Assembly: GCA_036835375.1 (NCBI GenBank)
Contig: DAITMB010000189.1
Span: 1 to 7,118 of the forward strand
Direction of reading: 5' to 3'
Length of the DNA stretch: 7,118 bases
Source: JANQTF01 sp036835375
GTDB taxonomy: Bacteria > Bacteroidota > Bacteroidia > J057
Shown here piece after piece: positions 1 to 5,970 of the stretch (position 1 is the first letter of the stretch; each line of letters starts with the position of its first letter). The position numbers and the translations under genes are program-made. The notes under the pieces were generated by a model. It worked only from the letters and a program-made list of their open reading frames with translations, was not told the DNA's origin and did no database searches.

Positions 1-20
1 GAGTTGAGAGTTGGGAGTTG
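1..20. repeat. Short tandem repeat of the heptamer GAGTTGN at the window edge
   Basis: The hexamer GAGTTG occurs three times with a period of seven (1-6, 8-13, 15-20), separated by A and then G. The array touches the window start, so its true length is unknown. It lies about 110 bases before the nuclease-like gene, in non-coding sequence. Confidence 0.6.
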
Positions 21-128
21 CTGCATTTCTGTTGGCTCGCTGACTGCAACACGAAACGGGGGTTGAGCTAAGATAAAATAGCGAGGCGAGGAAAAATTCT
101 GCGTGGCATTGGGACAAAAACTAGCCGC

Positions 129-1040
129 ATGAGCCAGGAATACGACAAAATTTTCAAGGAAAACTTCGAGCAGCTGCTTCCTGCGATCATACGCAAGGTG
201 CTCATGCTCAACCTGCGCGAAATGGTCACGGTCCAGACTGATATTCACGTCACGCTTGAGCGAAAACCCGACTTTGTGATCCAGGCGGTGAGTGCCGAGA
301 CGGAAGAAACTTTTTTGCTTCACATTGAATTTCAATCCAACGACGATACGGAAATGCACCTGCGCATGCTAGAATATCGCGGTTTTCTGCGCAGAAAATT
401 CCACATGCCCGTGAAGCAGTTTGTGCTCTATCTGGGCCAAGAACCCTCCCACATGATTACCTCGGTGGAAGAGGAGGGCTTGAGCTTTCGCTACCAGCTC
501 GTTCAATTGATCGAGTACGACCATCGGCGATTTCTCGCCTCTTCGCAGCCCGAGGAGGTGATTCTTTCCATTTTGGCTGATTTTCAGGGAAGCACTTCCC
601 AGTCCATCATTCAGGCAATCCTGCTGCGACTCAAGGAACTTGCTGTCGAGGGAATTCGTATCGACAAGCACATTCCACAATTGGAAATCCTCTCTAAGCT
701 TCGTAAATTACAGCTTGACGTGGCTAACACTATCCTCACCATGCCGATCACCTACAACCTCGAAGAAGACATTCGCTTTCAGCAAGGCAAAGAAAAAGGC
801 CAAGAGATTGGTCAGCAGATTGGCGAGCAAATCGGCCAGCAAATTGGCGAACAAAAAGGGGAAAAAAGAGGCCGTAGAAAAGGCATTCAGCATACGCTTC
901 GAGCGATACAGCTATTGTCCTCCAATAAGTTTAAGTCCGGGAAAATGACCCCAGAGGAGGTAGCTAAGCAAAGTCAGCTCGACTTGCCCACAGTCATGAC
1001 CATTTTGAAAAGCCTACAGTTCAATTCCGATCAGGAGTAA
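129..1040 (+). CDS. Rpn family (PD-(D/E)XK-type) nuclease / putative transposase-like protein
   Basis: This is probably a DNA endonuclease of the Rpn (recombination-promoting nuclease) family, once annotated as transposase-like. The nuclease core lies in the first ~110 residues. It starts with a helical segment, then KPDF (Asp48), then LLHIEFQ (Glu67 and Gln69), which together form the D...E-x-Q signature of the PD-(D/E)XK fold. The stretch RMLEYRGFL (79-87) follows and fits the family. Residues 218-248 are a low-complexity tract of GQ/GE dipeptide units, typical of the C-terminal linker in these proteins. The tail (about 273-296, MTPEEVAKQSQLDLPTVM) resembles a small helix-turn-helix. At 303 residues it has the usual length and looks complete. 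ATG 129 is the only ATG after the in-frame stop at 69-71, and no Shine-Dalgarno precedes it. It stands alone and converges with the M42 peptidase gene. Family assignment is fairly sure; activity and biological role are not known. Confidence 0.82.
   Translation: MSQEYDKIFKENFEQLLPAIIRKVLMLNLREMVTVQTDIHVTLERKPDFVIQAVSAETEETFLLHIEFQSNDDTEMHLRMLEYRGFLRRKFHMPVKQFVLYLGQEPSHMITSVEEEGLSFRYQLVQLIEYDHRRFLASSQPEEVILSILADFQGSTSQSIIQAILLRLKELAVEGIRIDKHIPQLEILSKLRKLQLDVANTILTMPITYNLEEDIRFQQGKEKGQEIGQQIGEQIGQQIGEQKGEKRGRRKGIQHTLRAIQLLSSNKFKSGKMTPEEVAKQSQLDLPTVMTILKSLQFNSDQE
780..872 (+). repeat. Intragenic repeat encoding IGQQ/IGEQ units
   Basis: Within the nuclease-like gene, two adjacent 24-base units (807-830 and 831-854) encode the octapeptide IGQQIGEQ twice and differ at four third-codon positions. 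Flanking codons continue the theme as KEKGQE before and KGEKRG after. The repeat stays in frame, so unit gain or loss would change linker length without breaking the protein. The silent differences suggest the duplication is not very recent or is kept by protein-level selection. Confidence 0.75.
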
Positions 1041-1191
1041 GGGCTAAAGTTCGCATCAGCGCTGCTCCTTTGCCTTACTTTCCGGCGTTAATAAGCATGG
1101 GATCAGCAAAAAGCAGCACTTCAGCGTGAATTATTTCGAGGCATTTTCCGAGCTCACAACTAGGGACTCCACCAGCCATGCTTTCCTTTTT

Positions 1192-2283
1192 TCAGCTAAA
1201 ATAGCGAAAATCGTGACCGTGGGTTATCCGCTGTAATGACTCATAGATCAGCTTGATCACGGACTCCACATCATCTCGGTGGACCATTTCGACGGTGGTG
1301 TGCATGTACCGCAATGGCAAAGAAATTAGGGCAGAAGGAACACCCATGTTGCTATAAGCAAAGGCATCGGTATCAGTACCCGTAGATCGTGATGCAGCCT
1401 CTCGCTGAAAAGGGATCTTTTGCTCCTCCGCTGTGCGCTGAATAAGTTTCAAGAGTTTGTTTTGGACAGCTGGCCCTACAGTGAGGGATGGACCTTTGCC
1501 TGCCTTGACATCTCCATGCTCAATCTTGTCGATCATCGGCGTGTTTGTATCGTGGGTCACGTCGGTGACTATGGCAACATCGGGTTGAATTCGCTCTGCG
1601 ATCATTTGAGCACCGCGTAGGCCAATTTCCTCTTGAACAGAGTTGACAATATACAGGCTAAACGGGAGAACAATGCTGTTCTCCTTGAGCAGGCGTGCCA
1701 CCTCCGCAATCATAAATCCACCCACGCGATTGTCCAGCGCTCGACCTACGAAAAAGTTCTTGTTGAGCACCATGAACTCATCTTCATACGTGATCACATC
1801 ACCGACTTTCACGCCCAAAGATTCTACCTCTTTGCGAGAAGTGCATCCACAATCCAGGAATATATTTTTCAAGCTTGGTGCTTGCTCTTTGGTGCCTCCG
1901 CCTCTGGTGTGAATGGCTGGCCAACCAAAAACGGCTTTCACAATGCCCCCTTCTGTATGAATATTGACCCGCTTGGAAGGTGCGATCTGGTGGTCAGACC
2001 CTCCGTTTCGTGCCACATAAATGAATCCTTCTTCATTGATATGATTCACAAACCAAGAAATCTCGTCGGCATGGGCCTCAATCACGACCTTGAAGCCTGT
2101 GCCGGGATTGACCACGCCATACACAGACCCATAGGCATCTACCTGATATTCATCAATGTACGGCTTGATGTACTCCAGCCAAAGCTTTTGCCCCGGGGTC
2201 TCAAAACCAGTGGGAGAGGCGTTGTTAAGATATTCAGTGAGGAATGTGAGAGAAGAGGAAGTGAGTAAAGACTCGACAGCCAT
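1192..2283 (-). CDS. M42 family metallopeptidase (glutamyl aminopeptidase / FrvX-like)
   Basis: This is a cytoplasmic di-metal (zinc or cobalt) aminopeptidase of family M42, which usually assembles into tetrahedral dodecamers that trim short peptides. Every expected active-site residue is visible: His71 and Asp73 in EAHADE, the bridging Asp184 in ALDNRVGG, catalytic base Glu218 with metal ligand Glu219 in VQEEIGLRGA, Asp241 in VTDVTHD, and His328 in RYMHTTVEM. The insertion between about 95 and 175 matches the oligomerisation domain of the family. There is no signal peptide, and 363 residues is normal for M42. ATG 2283 puts the family's N-terminal pattern (SPTGFE at 23-28) at the right distance; no clear Shine-Dalgarno is seen. 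The gene is monocistronic as far as visible and faces the nuclease-like gene tail to tail across 151 bases, where I found no convincing terminator. Substrate preference (acidic or other residues) cannot be read from sequence. Confidence 0.95.
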   Translation of the reverse strand: MAVESLLTSSSLTFLTEYLNNASPTGFETPGQKLWLEYIKPYIDEYQVDAYGSVYGVVNPGTGFKVVIEAHADEISWFVNHINEEGFIYVARNGGSDHQIAPSKRVNIHTEGGIVKAVFGWPAIHTRGGGTKEQAPSLKNIFLDCGCTSRKEVESLGVKVGDVITYEDEFMVLNKNFFVGRALDNRVGGFMIAEVARLLKENSIVLPFSLYIVNSVQEEIGLRGAQMIAERIQPDVAIVTDVTHDTNTPMIDKIEHGDVKAGKGPSLTVGPAVQNKLLKLIQRTAEEQKIPFQREAASRSTGTDTDAFAYSNMGVPSALISLPLRYMHTTVEMVHRDDVESVIKLIYESLQRITHGHDFRYFS

Positions 2284-2678
2284 AAGGGTTCTGGGTATTG
2301 TCCTAATAGAGGAACGGTGAAAAGTTTGCCTACAGAGAGCGGGTCGAATTTAGAAAAAACTCATCATTTTTTATGCTCCCGAATGCACTTGAATTCATGA
2401 AGTTCCGACTCGGCTTCTCATGTACTCCATTGCCTTGCGACAAACACATCACGGCTGGCAACTTTTAGGTCAAAATCTTCCTCTTAGGCGCCTGTCTCTC
2501 CTAAGCCAAGGTAGTTTGACGCGCTTTGTGGCGGCTGAAATCGCATCGCACCTCCCTTAAATCCCGAATTCCGTCGGACATAGCTACCCCTCATCGGGTC
2601 TTGAGCGCTTCTGATTGTAGCGCTACATGGGAGGAAGTTAGCCCCTTTCAGGAAAAATAAAGGGGACCAATGCTCCAC
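2284..2678. other. Gene-free stretch between the M42 gene and the tRNA promoter
   Basis: About 395 bases with no convincing gene. It must hold the promoter of the leftward M42 gene, but I see no CAAAnnTA (reverse TAnnTTTG) box. Several small symmetric elements occur. CTTAGG (2483-2488) pairs with CCTAAG (2500-2505) and overlaps the palindrome AGGCGCCT (2486-2493). AGCGCT appears twice (2604-2609 and 2619-2624), the second copy inside TAGCGCTA. CCCCTTT (2642-2648) pairs with AAAGGGG (2659-2665), with no T-tract behind it. A 64-codon frame on the - strand (2484-2678) has no known domain and no start signal, so I do not call it a gene. Confidence 0.5.
2642..2665. other. Perfect 7-bp inverted repeat upstream of the tRNA promoter
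   Basis: CCCCTTT and AAAGGGG can form a 7-bp hairpin with a 10-base A-rich loop. There is no run of T on the + strand after it, and the opposite strand has none either, so it is not a standard intrinsic terminator. It ends 13 bases before the candidate -33 element of the tRNA gene and could be a regulatory site or chance. Confidence 0.3.
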
Positions 2679-2709
2679 TTGTCACATTGAAGGAGAAACG
2701 CTAGCTTTG
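2679..2709 (+). promoter_or_regulatory. Candidate Bacteroidota-type promoter of the tRNA-Leu gene
   Basis: TAGCTTTG at 2702-2709 matches the Bacteroidota -7 consensus TAnnTTTG exactly. CTTG ending at 2681 gives a -33 TTG element with a 20-base spacer, within the range known for this phylum. Transcription would start near 2716, leaving a leader of about 25 bases before the mature tRNA, which is sensible for a tRNA gene. The match is seen directly; its use as a promoter is inferred. Confidence 0.6.
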
Positions 2710-2739
2710 CTTCGCATTTTTACGAAAGAGTCTCTACCT

Positions 2740-2828
2740 GCCCGAGTGGTGAAATCGGTAGACACGCGGGACTTAAAATCCCGTGGCCAGCAATGGCCGT
2801 GCCGGTTCGAGCCCGGCCTCGGGTACCA
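2740..2828 (+). tRNA. tRNA-Leu with anticodon TAA, CCA encoded
   Basis: A complete class II tRNA decoding leucine UUA/UUG codons. The acceptor stem pairs GCCCGAG (2740-2746) with CTCGGGT (2818-2824), including a G1-U72 wobble as also found in the E. coli tRNA-Leu(UAA). The discriminator is A2825 and the encoded CCA is 2826-2828. The anticodon stem CGGGA/TCCCG (2767-2771/2779-2783) encloses the loop CTTAAAA, placing the anticodon TAA at 2774-2776. The long variable arm that defines class II forms GGCCA/TGGCC (2785-2789/2794-2798) capped by the GNRA tetraloop GCAA. The T arm is GCCGG/CCGGC (2801-2805/2813-2817) with loop TTCGAGC. It is solitary, with no second tRNA beside it. Confidence 0.97.
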
Positions 2829-2984
2829 CCTCGGTCTCCCGTCAAGCGCAAGAGAGAGCTTCGTATAAATGATTTGTCATGCGGCTTCGGGTCCTCGCAG
2901 AAAGGGGGCCCTCTCTCAAGCTTCAGCTGCCTGTCCTCTCTCCACCACCCCGAACGTATCGACCATATCGCATCGCGACATTCA

Positions 2985-3002
2985 CCGAGATCTGTTTCTC
3001 GG
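2985..3002. other. Small perfect hairpin CCGAGA/TCTCGG
   Basis: Six perfect base pairs close a 6-base loop (TCTGTT) about 157 bases past the tRNA 3' end. No T-run follows on either strand, so it is not a clear terminator. It may be part of a longer RNA structure or chance. Confidence 0.25.
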
Positions 3003-3084
3003 AGCAATCAATTTTGTCATGGTGTCGGGAAAAATTGGTAAAAAGCCGGGTGGAATCGGTTATCGCTCCGCTAGTATGTGAACA

Positions 3085-3092
3085 TATCTTTG
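3085..3092 (+). promoter_or_regulatory. Candidate -7 box TATCTTTG upstream of the AhpD-like gene
   Basis: TATCTTTG matches TAnnTTTG exactly and points towards the gene at 3252. No good TTG element is found 17-23 bases upstream (the sequence there is GGTTATCG), and the implied leader of about 150 bases is long. It is a weak candidate only. Confidence 0.25.
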
Positions 3093-3160
3093 TGTTGTTC
3101 AATCAGATGTCTCAGGCATGGTTTGAACACAGTGGCCTGGCACTGGGCATGGAAGCCGCC

Positions 3161-3192
3161 CAAAGCTATCCATCCAATTGATGGTTTGTAGC
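3161..3192. other. Imperfect inverted repeat 60 bases upstream of the AhpD-like gene
   Basis: CCATC (3170-3174) pairs with GATGG (3180-3184) around the loop CAATT. The helix can extend with CAAA (3161-3164) against TTTG (3185-3188), bulging five bases, or alternatively with GCTA (3165-3168) against TAGC (3189-3192). It could be a leader hairpin or a protein-binding site. Its position suits regulation of the gene at 3252, but nothing proves it. Confidence 0.3.
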
Positions 3193-3251
3193 CAGGATAC
3201 GTTCTTTTGACAAGTGATCGGTATTTCAATTCACTATTCACACTAGCCACA

Positions 3252-3800
3252 ATGACAAAGTTCAATGTCCCAACCCGCGACGAAGTTTCTGAGAATAATC
3301 AAGCCATTTTTGACCAACTCCAAAAGCGCCTTGGTTTCGTCCCGAACATCTATGCTCCCTTTGCTTATAGCGACACGGCCCTCGCTGATTATCTCGCCCT
3401 GCAAAACAGAAAAAGCAGCCTCCGAGCCAAAGAAAGAGAAGTGATCAACCTAGTAGTGAGCCAAGTAAACGAATGTCTCTATTGCTTGAGCGCACACACT
3501 GCCCTGGGGAAAATGAACGGATTTAGCGACGAACAAATCCTCGAAATCCGCAGTGGCAGGGCTTCTTTCGATCCCAAACTCGATGCTCTGGCAAGCTTTG
3601 TCAAAGATGCAACTGTCCATCGCGGAAAGCCTTCGGATGAGTCCATCGACCAACTCTTCGCCGCAGGCTTCACCAAGGCAAACGTCGTGGACATTGTCAT
3701 TGTGATCGGCGACAAGATCATCTCGAACTTCATCCACGGGATCACACAAGTACCTATCGACTTCCCTGTCGCTCAAGCACTCGAAGAAGTGCATGGATGA
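3252..3800 (+). CDS. Carboxymuconolactone decarboxylase family protein, AhpD-like peroxidase-related enzyme
   Basis: This is a small all-helical protein of the CMD/AhpD family, probably a thiol-based peroxidase or disulfide reductase in the cytoplasm. The signature is intact: Glu63, Cys75, Cys78 and His82 stand in the order E-x11-C-x2-C-x3-H (ECLYCLSAH near 74-82), the same spacing as the catalytic set of AhpD. The redox CXXC favours an AhpD-like activity over true decarboxylation of carboxymuconolactone. I chose ATG 3252, giving 182 residues that begin MTKFNVPTRDEV, because the family starts at this PTR...PN-type region (GFVPNIY at 28-34). An upstream ATG at 3207 would add 15 unlikely residues. 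No Shine-Dalgarno is seen. The gene is followed by a strong hairpin and then by an AraC-type regulator on the same strand, which may control it. Physiological electron donor and substrate are unknown. Confidence 0.9.
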   Translation: MTKFNVPTRDEVSENNQAIFDQLQKRLGFVPNIYAPFAYSDTALADYLALQNRKSSLRAKEREVINLVVSQVNECLYCLSAHTALGKMNGFSDEQILEIRSGRASFDPKLDALASFVKDATVHRGKPSDESIDQLFAAGFTKANVVDIVIVIGDKIISNFIHGITQVPIDFPVAQALEEVHG

Positions 3801-3814
3801 GTGCAACTCATTGC

Positions 3815-3850
3815 GATCGGTGGCATTACCTTCTGGTGATGCCACTGATT
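3815..3850 (+). terminator. Strong hairpin, probable intrinsic terminator of the AhpD-like gene
   Basis: Fourteen bases after the stop codon, GTGGCATTACC (3820-3830) pairs with GGTGATGCCAC (3835-3845) around a TTCT loop, giving 11 bp with one G-U. The stem extends to 16 bp through 3815-3819 against 3846-3850 with two more wobbles. The bases after it are T-rich (TGATTTGTTGTG) but not a clean T-run, so termination may be partial. It separates the enzyme gene from the regulator gene. Confidence 0.65.
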
Positions 3851-3942
3851 TGTTGTGAATAAAAAGGAAAAATTGATCATCTTGTGATTAGCAGAGAATC
3901 CCTTGGTTTCTGCGCGAAATTTGCGTTTTCAGAAATAGCGAT

Positions 3943-4800
3943 ATGAGATTCGAATACCATGATCCAGCCCTCGGCGGACGGCTCCTGATGGCGATAGAGG
4001 AGCCCGACCTGGCTCGCAATTTTTTCAAAGAACTAGGCAATCCCCTCAACAGCATCATCTGGAACCGAGGCAAGGCGCAGCATATCACGGTGGACGAGAT
4101 GCGCTTTGAGATGCCCGAGAACTCTTTTTTCACGCTCAATGTCAGCCATACGTTCCGCTTGGATCGATCACAGGACGCCGTTTTTTGGCAATTTAATCGG
4201 GACTTCTATTGCATTGTGATGCACGACGCCGAGGTGTCTTGCAACGGGCTGCTTTTCTATGGTTGGCGAGAGGCTGAGCCCATCTTTTTGGATGATAGGG
4301 AAGCACGTAGTATTGGCCTGCTGGCGGAGGTATTTCAGGAAGAATTTGAGAATCGGGACAACATTCAAGGCGAAATGCTGCGGATGCTCCTCAAACGCCT
4401 GATTATCAAACTGACCCGACTGATCAAATCGCAATCGACTGCGGGACAACTCACGGTCTCTGAGCTGGACACGATCCGACAATTCAATTTTTTGGTAGAA
4501 ACTCACTTTAAGAAGCTACACCAGGTGCAGGACTATGCTAGCCTGATGTCGAAATCACCCAAAACCCTCAGCAACCTTTTCGCCAAATACAGCGAAAAAT
4601 CTCCTTTGCAGATCATTTTAGAGAGAATTTTCCTGGAAAGTAAGCGCCTGATGATTTATACAGACATGTACACGGGCCAAATAGGCTTCGAACTTGGCTT
4701 CGAAGAACCTGCGCATTTCAGTCGATTTTTTAAAAAAATGGCAGGAATCTCACCCAGTGAATTTCGAATCAGCTTGAAACAAGGTCAGACTAGCTCTTAG
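3943..4800 (+). CDS. AraC family transcriptional regulator with N-terminal cupin-like half
   Basis: This is a DNA-binding regulator. The C-terminal AraC/XylS domain (about 180-276) contains two helix-turn-helix motifs. The first is around 196-220 (VQDYASLMSKSPKTLSNLF), where a conserved AraC-type recognition helix would lie. The second is around 245-268 and ends in the family hallmark pattern, GFELGFEEPAHFSRFFKK followed by GISPSEFR (268-275). Residues about 36-115 look like a beta-rich cupin-type sensor domain (short strands such as FTLNVSHTF and FYCIVMHDAEV), followed by a helical linker (about 118-165). The 285-residue length is normal, and there is no signal peptide. ATG 3943 follows in-frame sequence without a better start; no Shine-Dalgarno is visible. 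It lies 142 bases after the AhpD-like gene, beyond a hairpin, so it is probably transcribed partly or wholly from its own promoter. The likely target is the neighbouring redox gene; its ligand is unknown. Confidence 0.9.
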   Translation: MRFEYHDPALGGRLLMAIEEPDLARNFFKELGNPLNSIIWNRGKAQHITVDEMRFEMPENSFFTLNVSHTFRLDRSQDAVFWQFNRDFYCIVMHDAEVSCNGLLFYGWREAEPIFLDDREARSIGLLAEVFQEEFENRDNIQGEMLRMLLKRLIIKLTRLIKSQSTAGQLTVSELDTIRQFNFLVETHFKKLHQVQDYASLMSKSPKTLSNLFAKYSEKSPLQIILERIFLESKRLMIYTDMYTGQIGFELGFEEPAHFSRFFKKMAGISPSEFRISLKQGQTSS

Positions 4801-4918
4801 CAAAGAGTAACCAATCGTCGGTAGAAAAGGGCTTTTCCCGCTTAGACATCCATCTTATCTCATTCAAAAGTAGATTTTCGCAGCTTAATTTTTGGTAGCT
4901 TGAGCAACAAATTCGATC

Positions 4919-5251
4919 ATGATGGACGACTTTCACCCTGATGTTGATGATCTGACCTTGGTCAAGTTCAAAGACTTTGTACCAGCTCAGAAAGCATATA
5001 ATCTTTGGACCGGTGTCGGCGAGTATGAACCTTTGACAAACGCACTTCAGGATCTGAATGCCTGGATCATGGCAAATCCCGAGATGGAAATCCTGAATGT
5101 GGAGACAGTCGTGCTTCCCAATTTGCACGATAAGCGAGAGGAAGGTTCAGAAGACCCTGAGACCAGAACGCCGGGGCCTATGGGCTACAATCATTGGCAC
5201 CAGTTTTTGAGGTTATGGTATTTAAATCGTACGCTAGATTCTCACCTGTGA
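4919..5251 (+). CDS. Hypothetical protein, 110 residues, not recognised
   Basis: I do not recognise this protein. It is acidic and soluble-looking, with no signal peptide or membrane segment. The N-terminal half contains LTLVKFKDF (12-20), then a probable helix rich in aromatic and polar residues with ALQDLNAWIMANPEMEILNVETVVLPN (42-68, here summarised by its key W49, N53, P54 and VETVVLPN). A linker rich in E, D, P and T (about 72-87) leads to a Trp/His-rich end, NHWHQFLRLWYL (91-102). The alternation of a helix ending in WxxxNP, a strand, and a final aromatic strand suggests a small alpha/beta domain. Tandem ATGs occur at 4919 and 4922, with an in-frame stop at 4901-4903 fixing the upstream limit. 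It lies 118 bases after the AraC gene and 54 bases before the acetyltransferase, so it may share a transcript with the latter. Coding status is supported by composition and context, not by homology I can name. Confidence 0.65.
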   Translation: MMDDFHPDVDDLTLVKFKDFVPAQKAYNLWTGVGEYEPLTNALQDLNAWIMANPEMEILNVETVVLPNLHDKREEGSEDPETRTPGPMGYNHWHQFLRLWYLNRTLDSHL

Positions 5252-5305
5252 GCCACCACGCGGCTGTAACAAGGACCATGAGACTGCTCAAAAAACAAGA
5301 TCGTG

Positions 5306-5761
5306 ATGCCGAACAAGCCGTTGATTCGCTCGGGAAGTATTTCAGAAGTAGTTGCTATTTCGCAGCAAGTACCTGAGCTGATCGACCCTTATGCGGAGGC
5401 GGTGTATCGCGAGCGGCTAAGCGACAAGCCACACCTGATATTGGTAGCGGAGCTAGATGGTCAATTGGTAGGGTTCAAGGTCGGGTATGAGCGGGAGGCC
5501 GACGGGTCATTGTATAGCTGGATGGGGGGAGTGCTACCTGCGGCTCGGCGATCCGGCGTTGCACGTGCCCTTGCGCAAGCACAAGAAAACTGGGCAAGGG
5601 AGGCAGGTTATCATTCGATTCGCTTCAAAACCCTCAATCGGCACAAAGCCATGCTGGCTTTCGCTCTCGACGAAGGCTTCTACCTCCTGCGCGTGGAGCC
5701 GCGAGTCGATCCTATGGAATCCAGAATTTGGCTCGAAAAAGCGATTGTTCAGATTAAATGA
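5306..5761 (+). CDS. GNAT family N-acetyltransferase
   Basis: This enzyme transfers an acetyl (or other acyl) group from acetyl-CoA to an amine; the substrate is unknown. The GNAT core is visible. LILVAELDGQLVGFKVGY (44-61) forms strands 2-3. MGGVLPAARRSGVARAL (73-89) is motif A, with the pyrophosphate-binding loop RRSGVA at 81-87. IRFKTLNRHKAMLAFALDEGF (105-125) is motif B, with the usual Asn111 and the helix before GF. The last strand is RIWLEKAI. At 151 residues it is typical. I chose ATG 5306; a GTG directly before it at 5303 would add one residue, and an in-frame stop lies at 5279. No signal peptide or Shine-Dalgarno is seen. It follows the unrecognised small gene closely and ends 209 bases before the convergent glycosyltransferase gene. 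Confidence 0.9.
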   Translation: MPNKPLIRSGSISEVVAISQQVPELIDPYAEAVYRERLSDKPHLILVAELDGQLVGFKVGYEREADGSLYSWMGGVLPAARRSGVARALAQAQENWAREAGYHSIRFKTLNRHKAMLAFALDEGFYLLRVEPRVDPMESRIWLEKAIVQIK

Positions 5762-5970
5762 CTGTCCCAAACCAGGGCGGACCCTTGTCGTACATGGCCG
5801 TTTCATACATACGATCGACTATTCTCTCAACACACCCCGTGTGCTGAGACATGAATTGATTGTAAAATTGGTTAGCCGAATCTCCGCGCCGGGCTATTTC
5901 GACGAAGTACCATCATCAGTTTCACATCTTTTCATAGATGCATGGCACTCGTCTTCATTATGCGCAAGAC

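Larger units (their letters stand above)
2829..3251. other. Gene-free stretch between the tRNA and the AhpD-like gene
   Basis: About 420 bases without a supportable gene. Open frames exist in several registers but none resembles a known protein. Visible structure includes GAGAGAG (2852-2858) complementary to CTCTCTC (2911-2917), a 6-bp hairpin CCGAGA/TCTCGG (2985-2990/2997-3002), a TATCTTTG box at 3085-3092, and an imperfect hairpin at 3161-3192. No obvious tRNA terminator is seen, and I recognise no riboswitch consensus. The region could contain a leader for the downstream gene or an undetected small RNA. Confidence 0.5.

Noticed and set aside
708..893. A Leu/Ala-rich reverse frame that looks like a membrane protein
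   Set aside because: It is the complement of the GQ/GE repeat codons of the nuclease-like gene; the apparent hydrophobic pattern (LLANLL) comes from the repeat.
1041..1191. Bidirectional terminator between the convergent nuclease and M42 genes
   Set aside because: Only short complementary pieces (GCTGCT with AGCAGC) occur, without a compact stem or T-run.
1633..2268. A 211-codon open frame on the + strand inside the M42 gene
   Set aside because: It is antisense to a gene with a complete active site, and its translation has no recognisable domain.
2740..2828. tRNA gene as an integration site for a mobile element
   Set aside because: No second copy of the tRNA 3' end, integrase gene or other mobile-element gene is visible in the window.
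2793..3041. Open frames starting within the tRNA gene and running downstream
   Set aside because: They overlap a complete tRNA, have Arg/Ser/Pro-rich low-quality translations and no start signal.
3020..3110. Possible riboswitch in the leader of the AhpD-like gene
   Set aside because: GC-rich and A-rich blocks hint at structure, but no cobalamin, SAM, TPP or FMN consensus box can be matched.
3207..3251. Upstream ATG that would lengthen the AhpD-like protein by 15 residues
   Set aside because: The added residues do not fit the family start, and homology-like sequence begins at the ATG at 3252.
4824..4837. Hairpin terminator after the AraC gene
   Set aside because: GAAAA/TTTTC with a 4-base loop is only five mostly A-T pairs and has no T-run after it.
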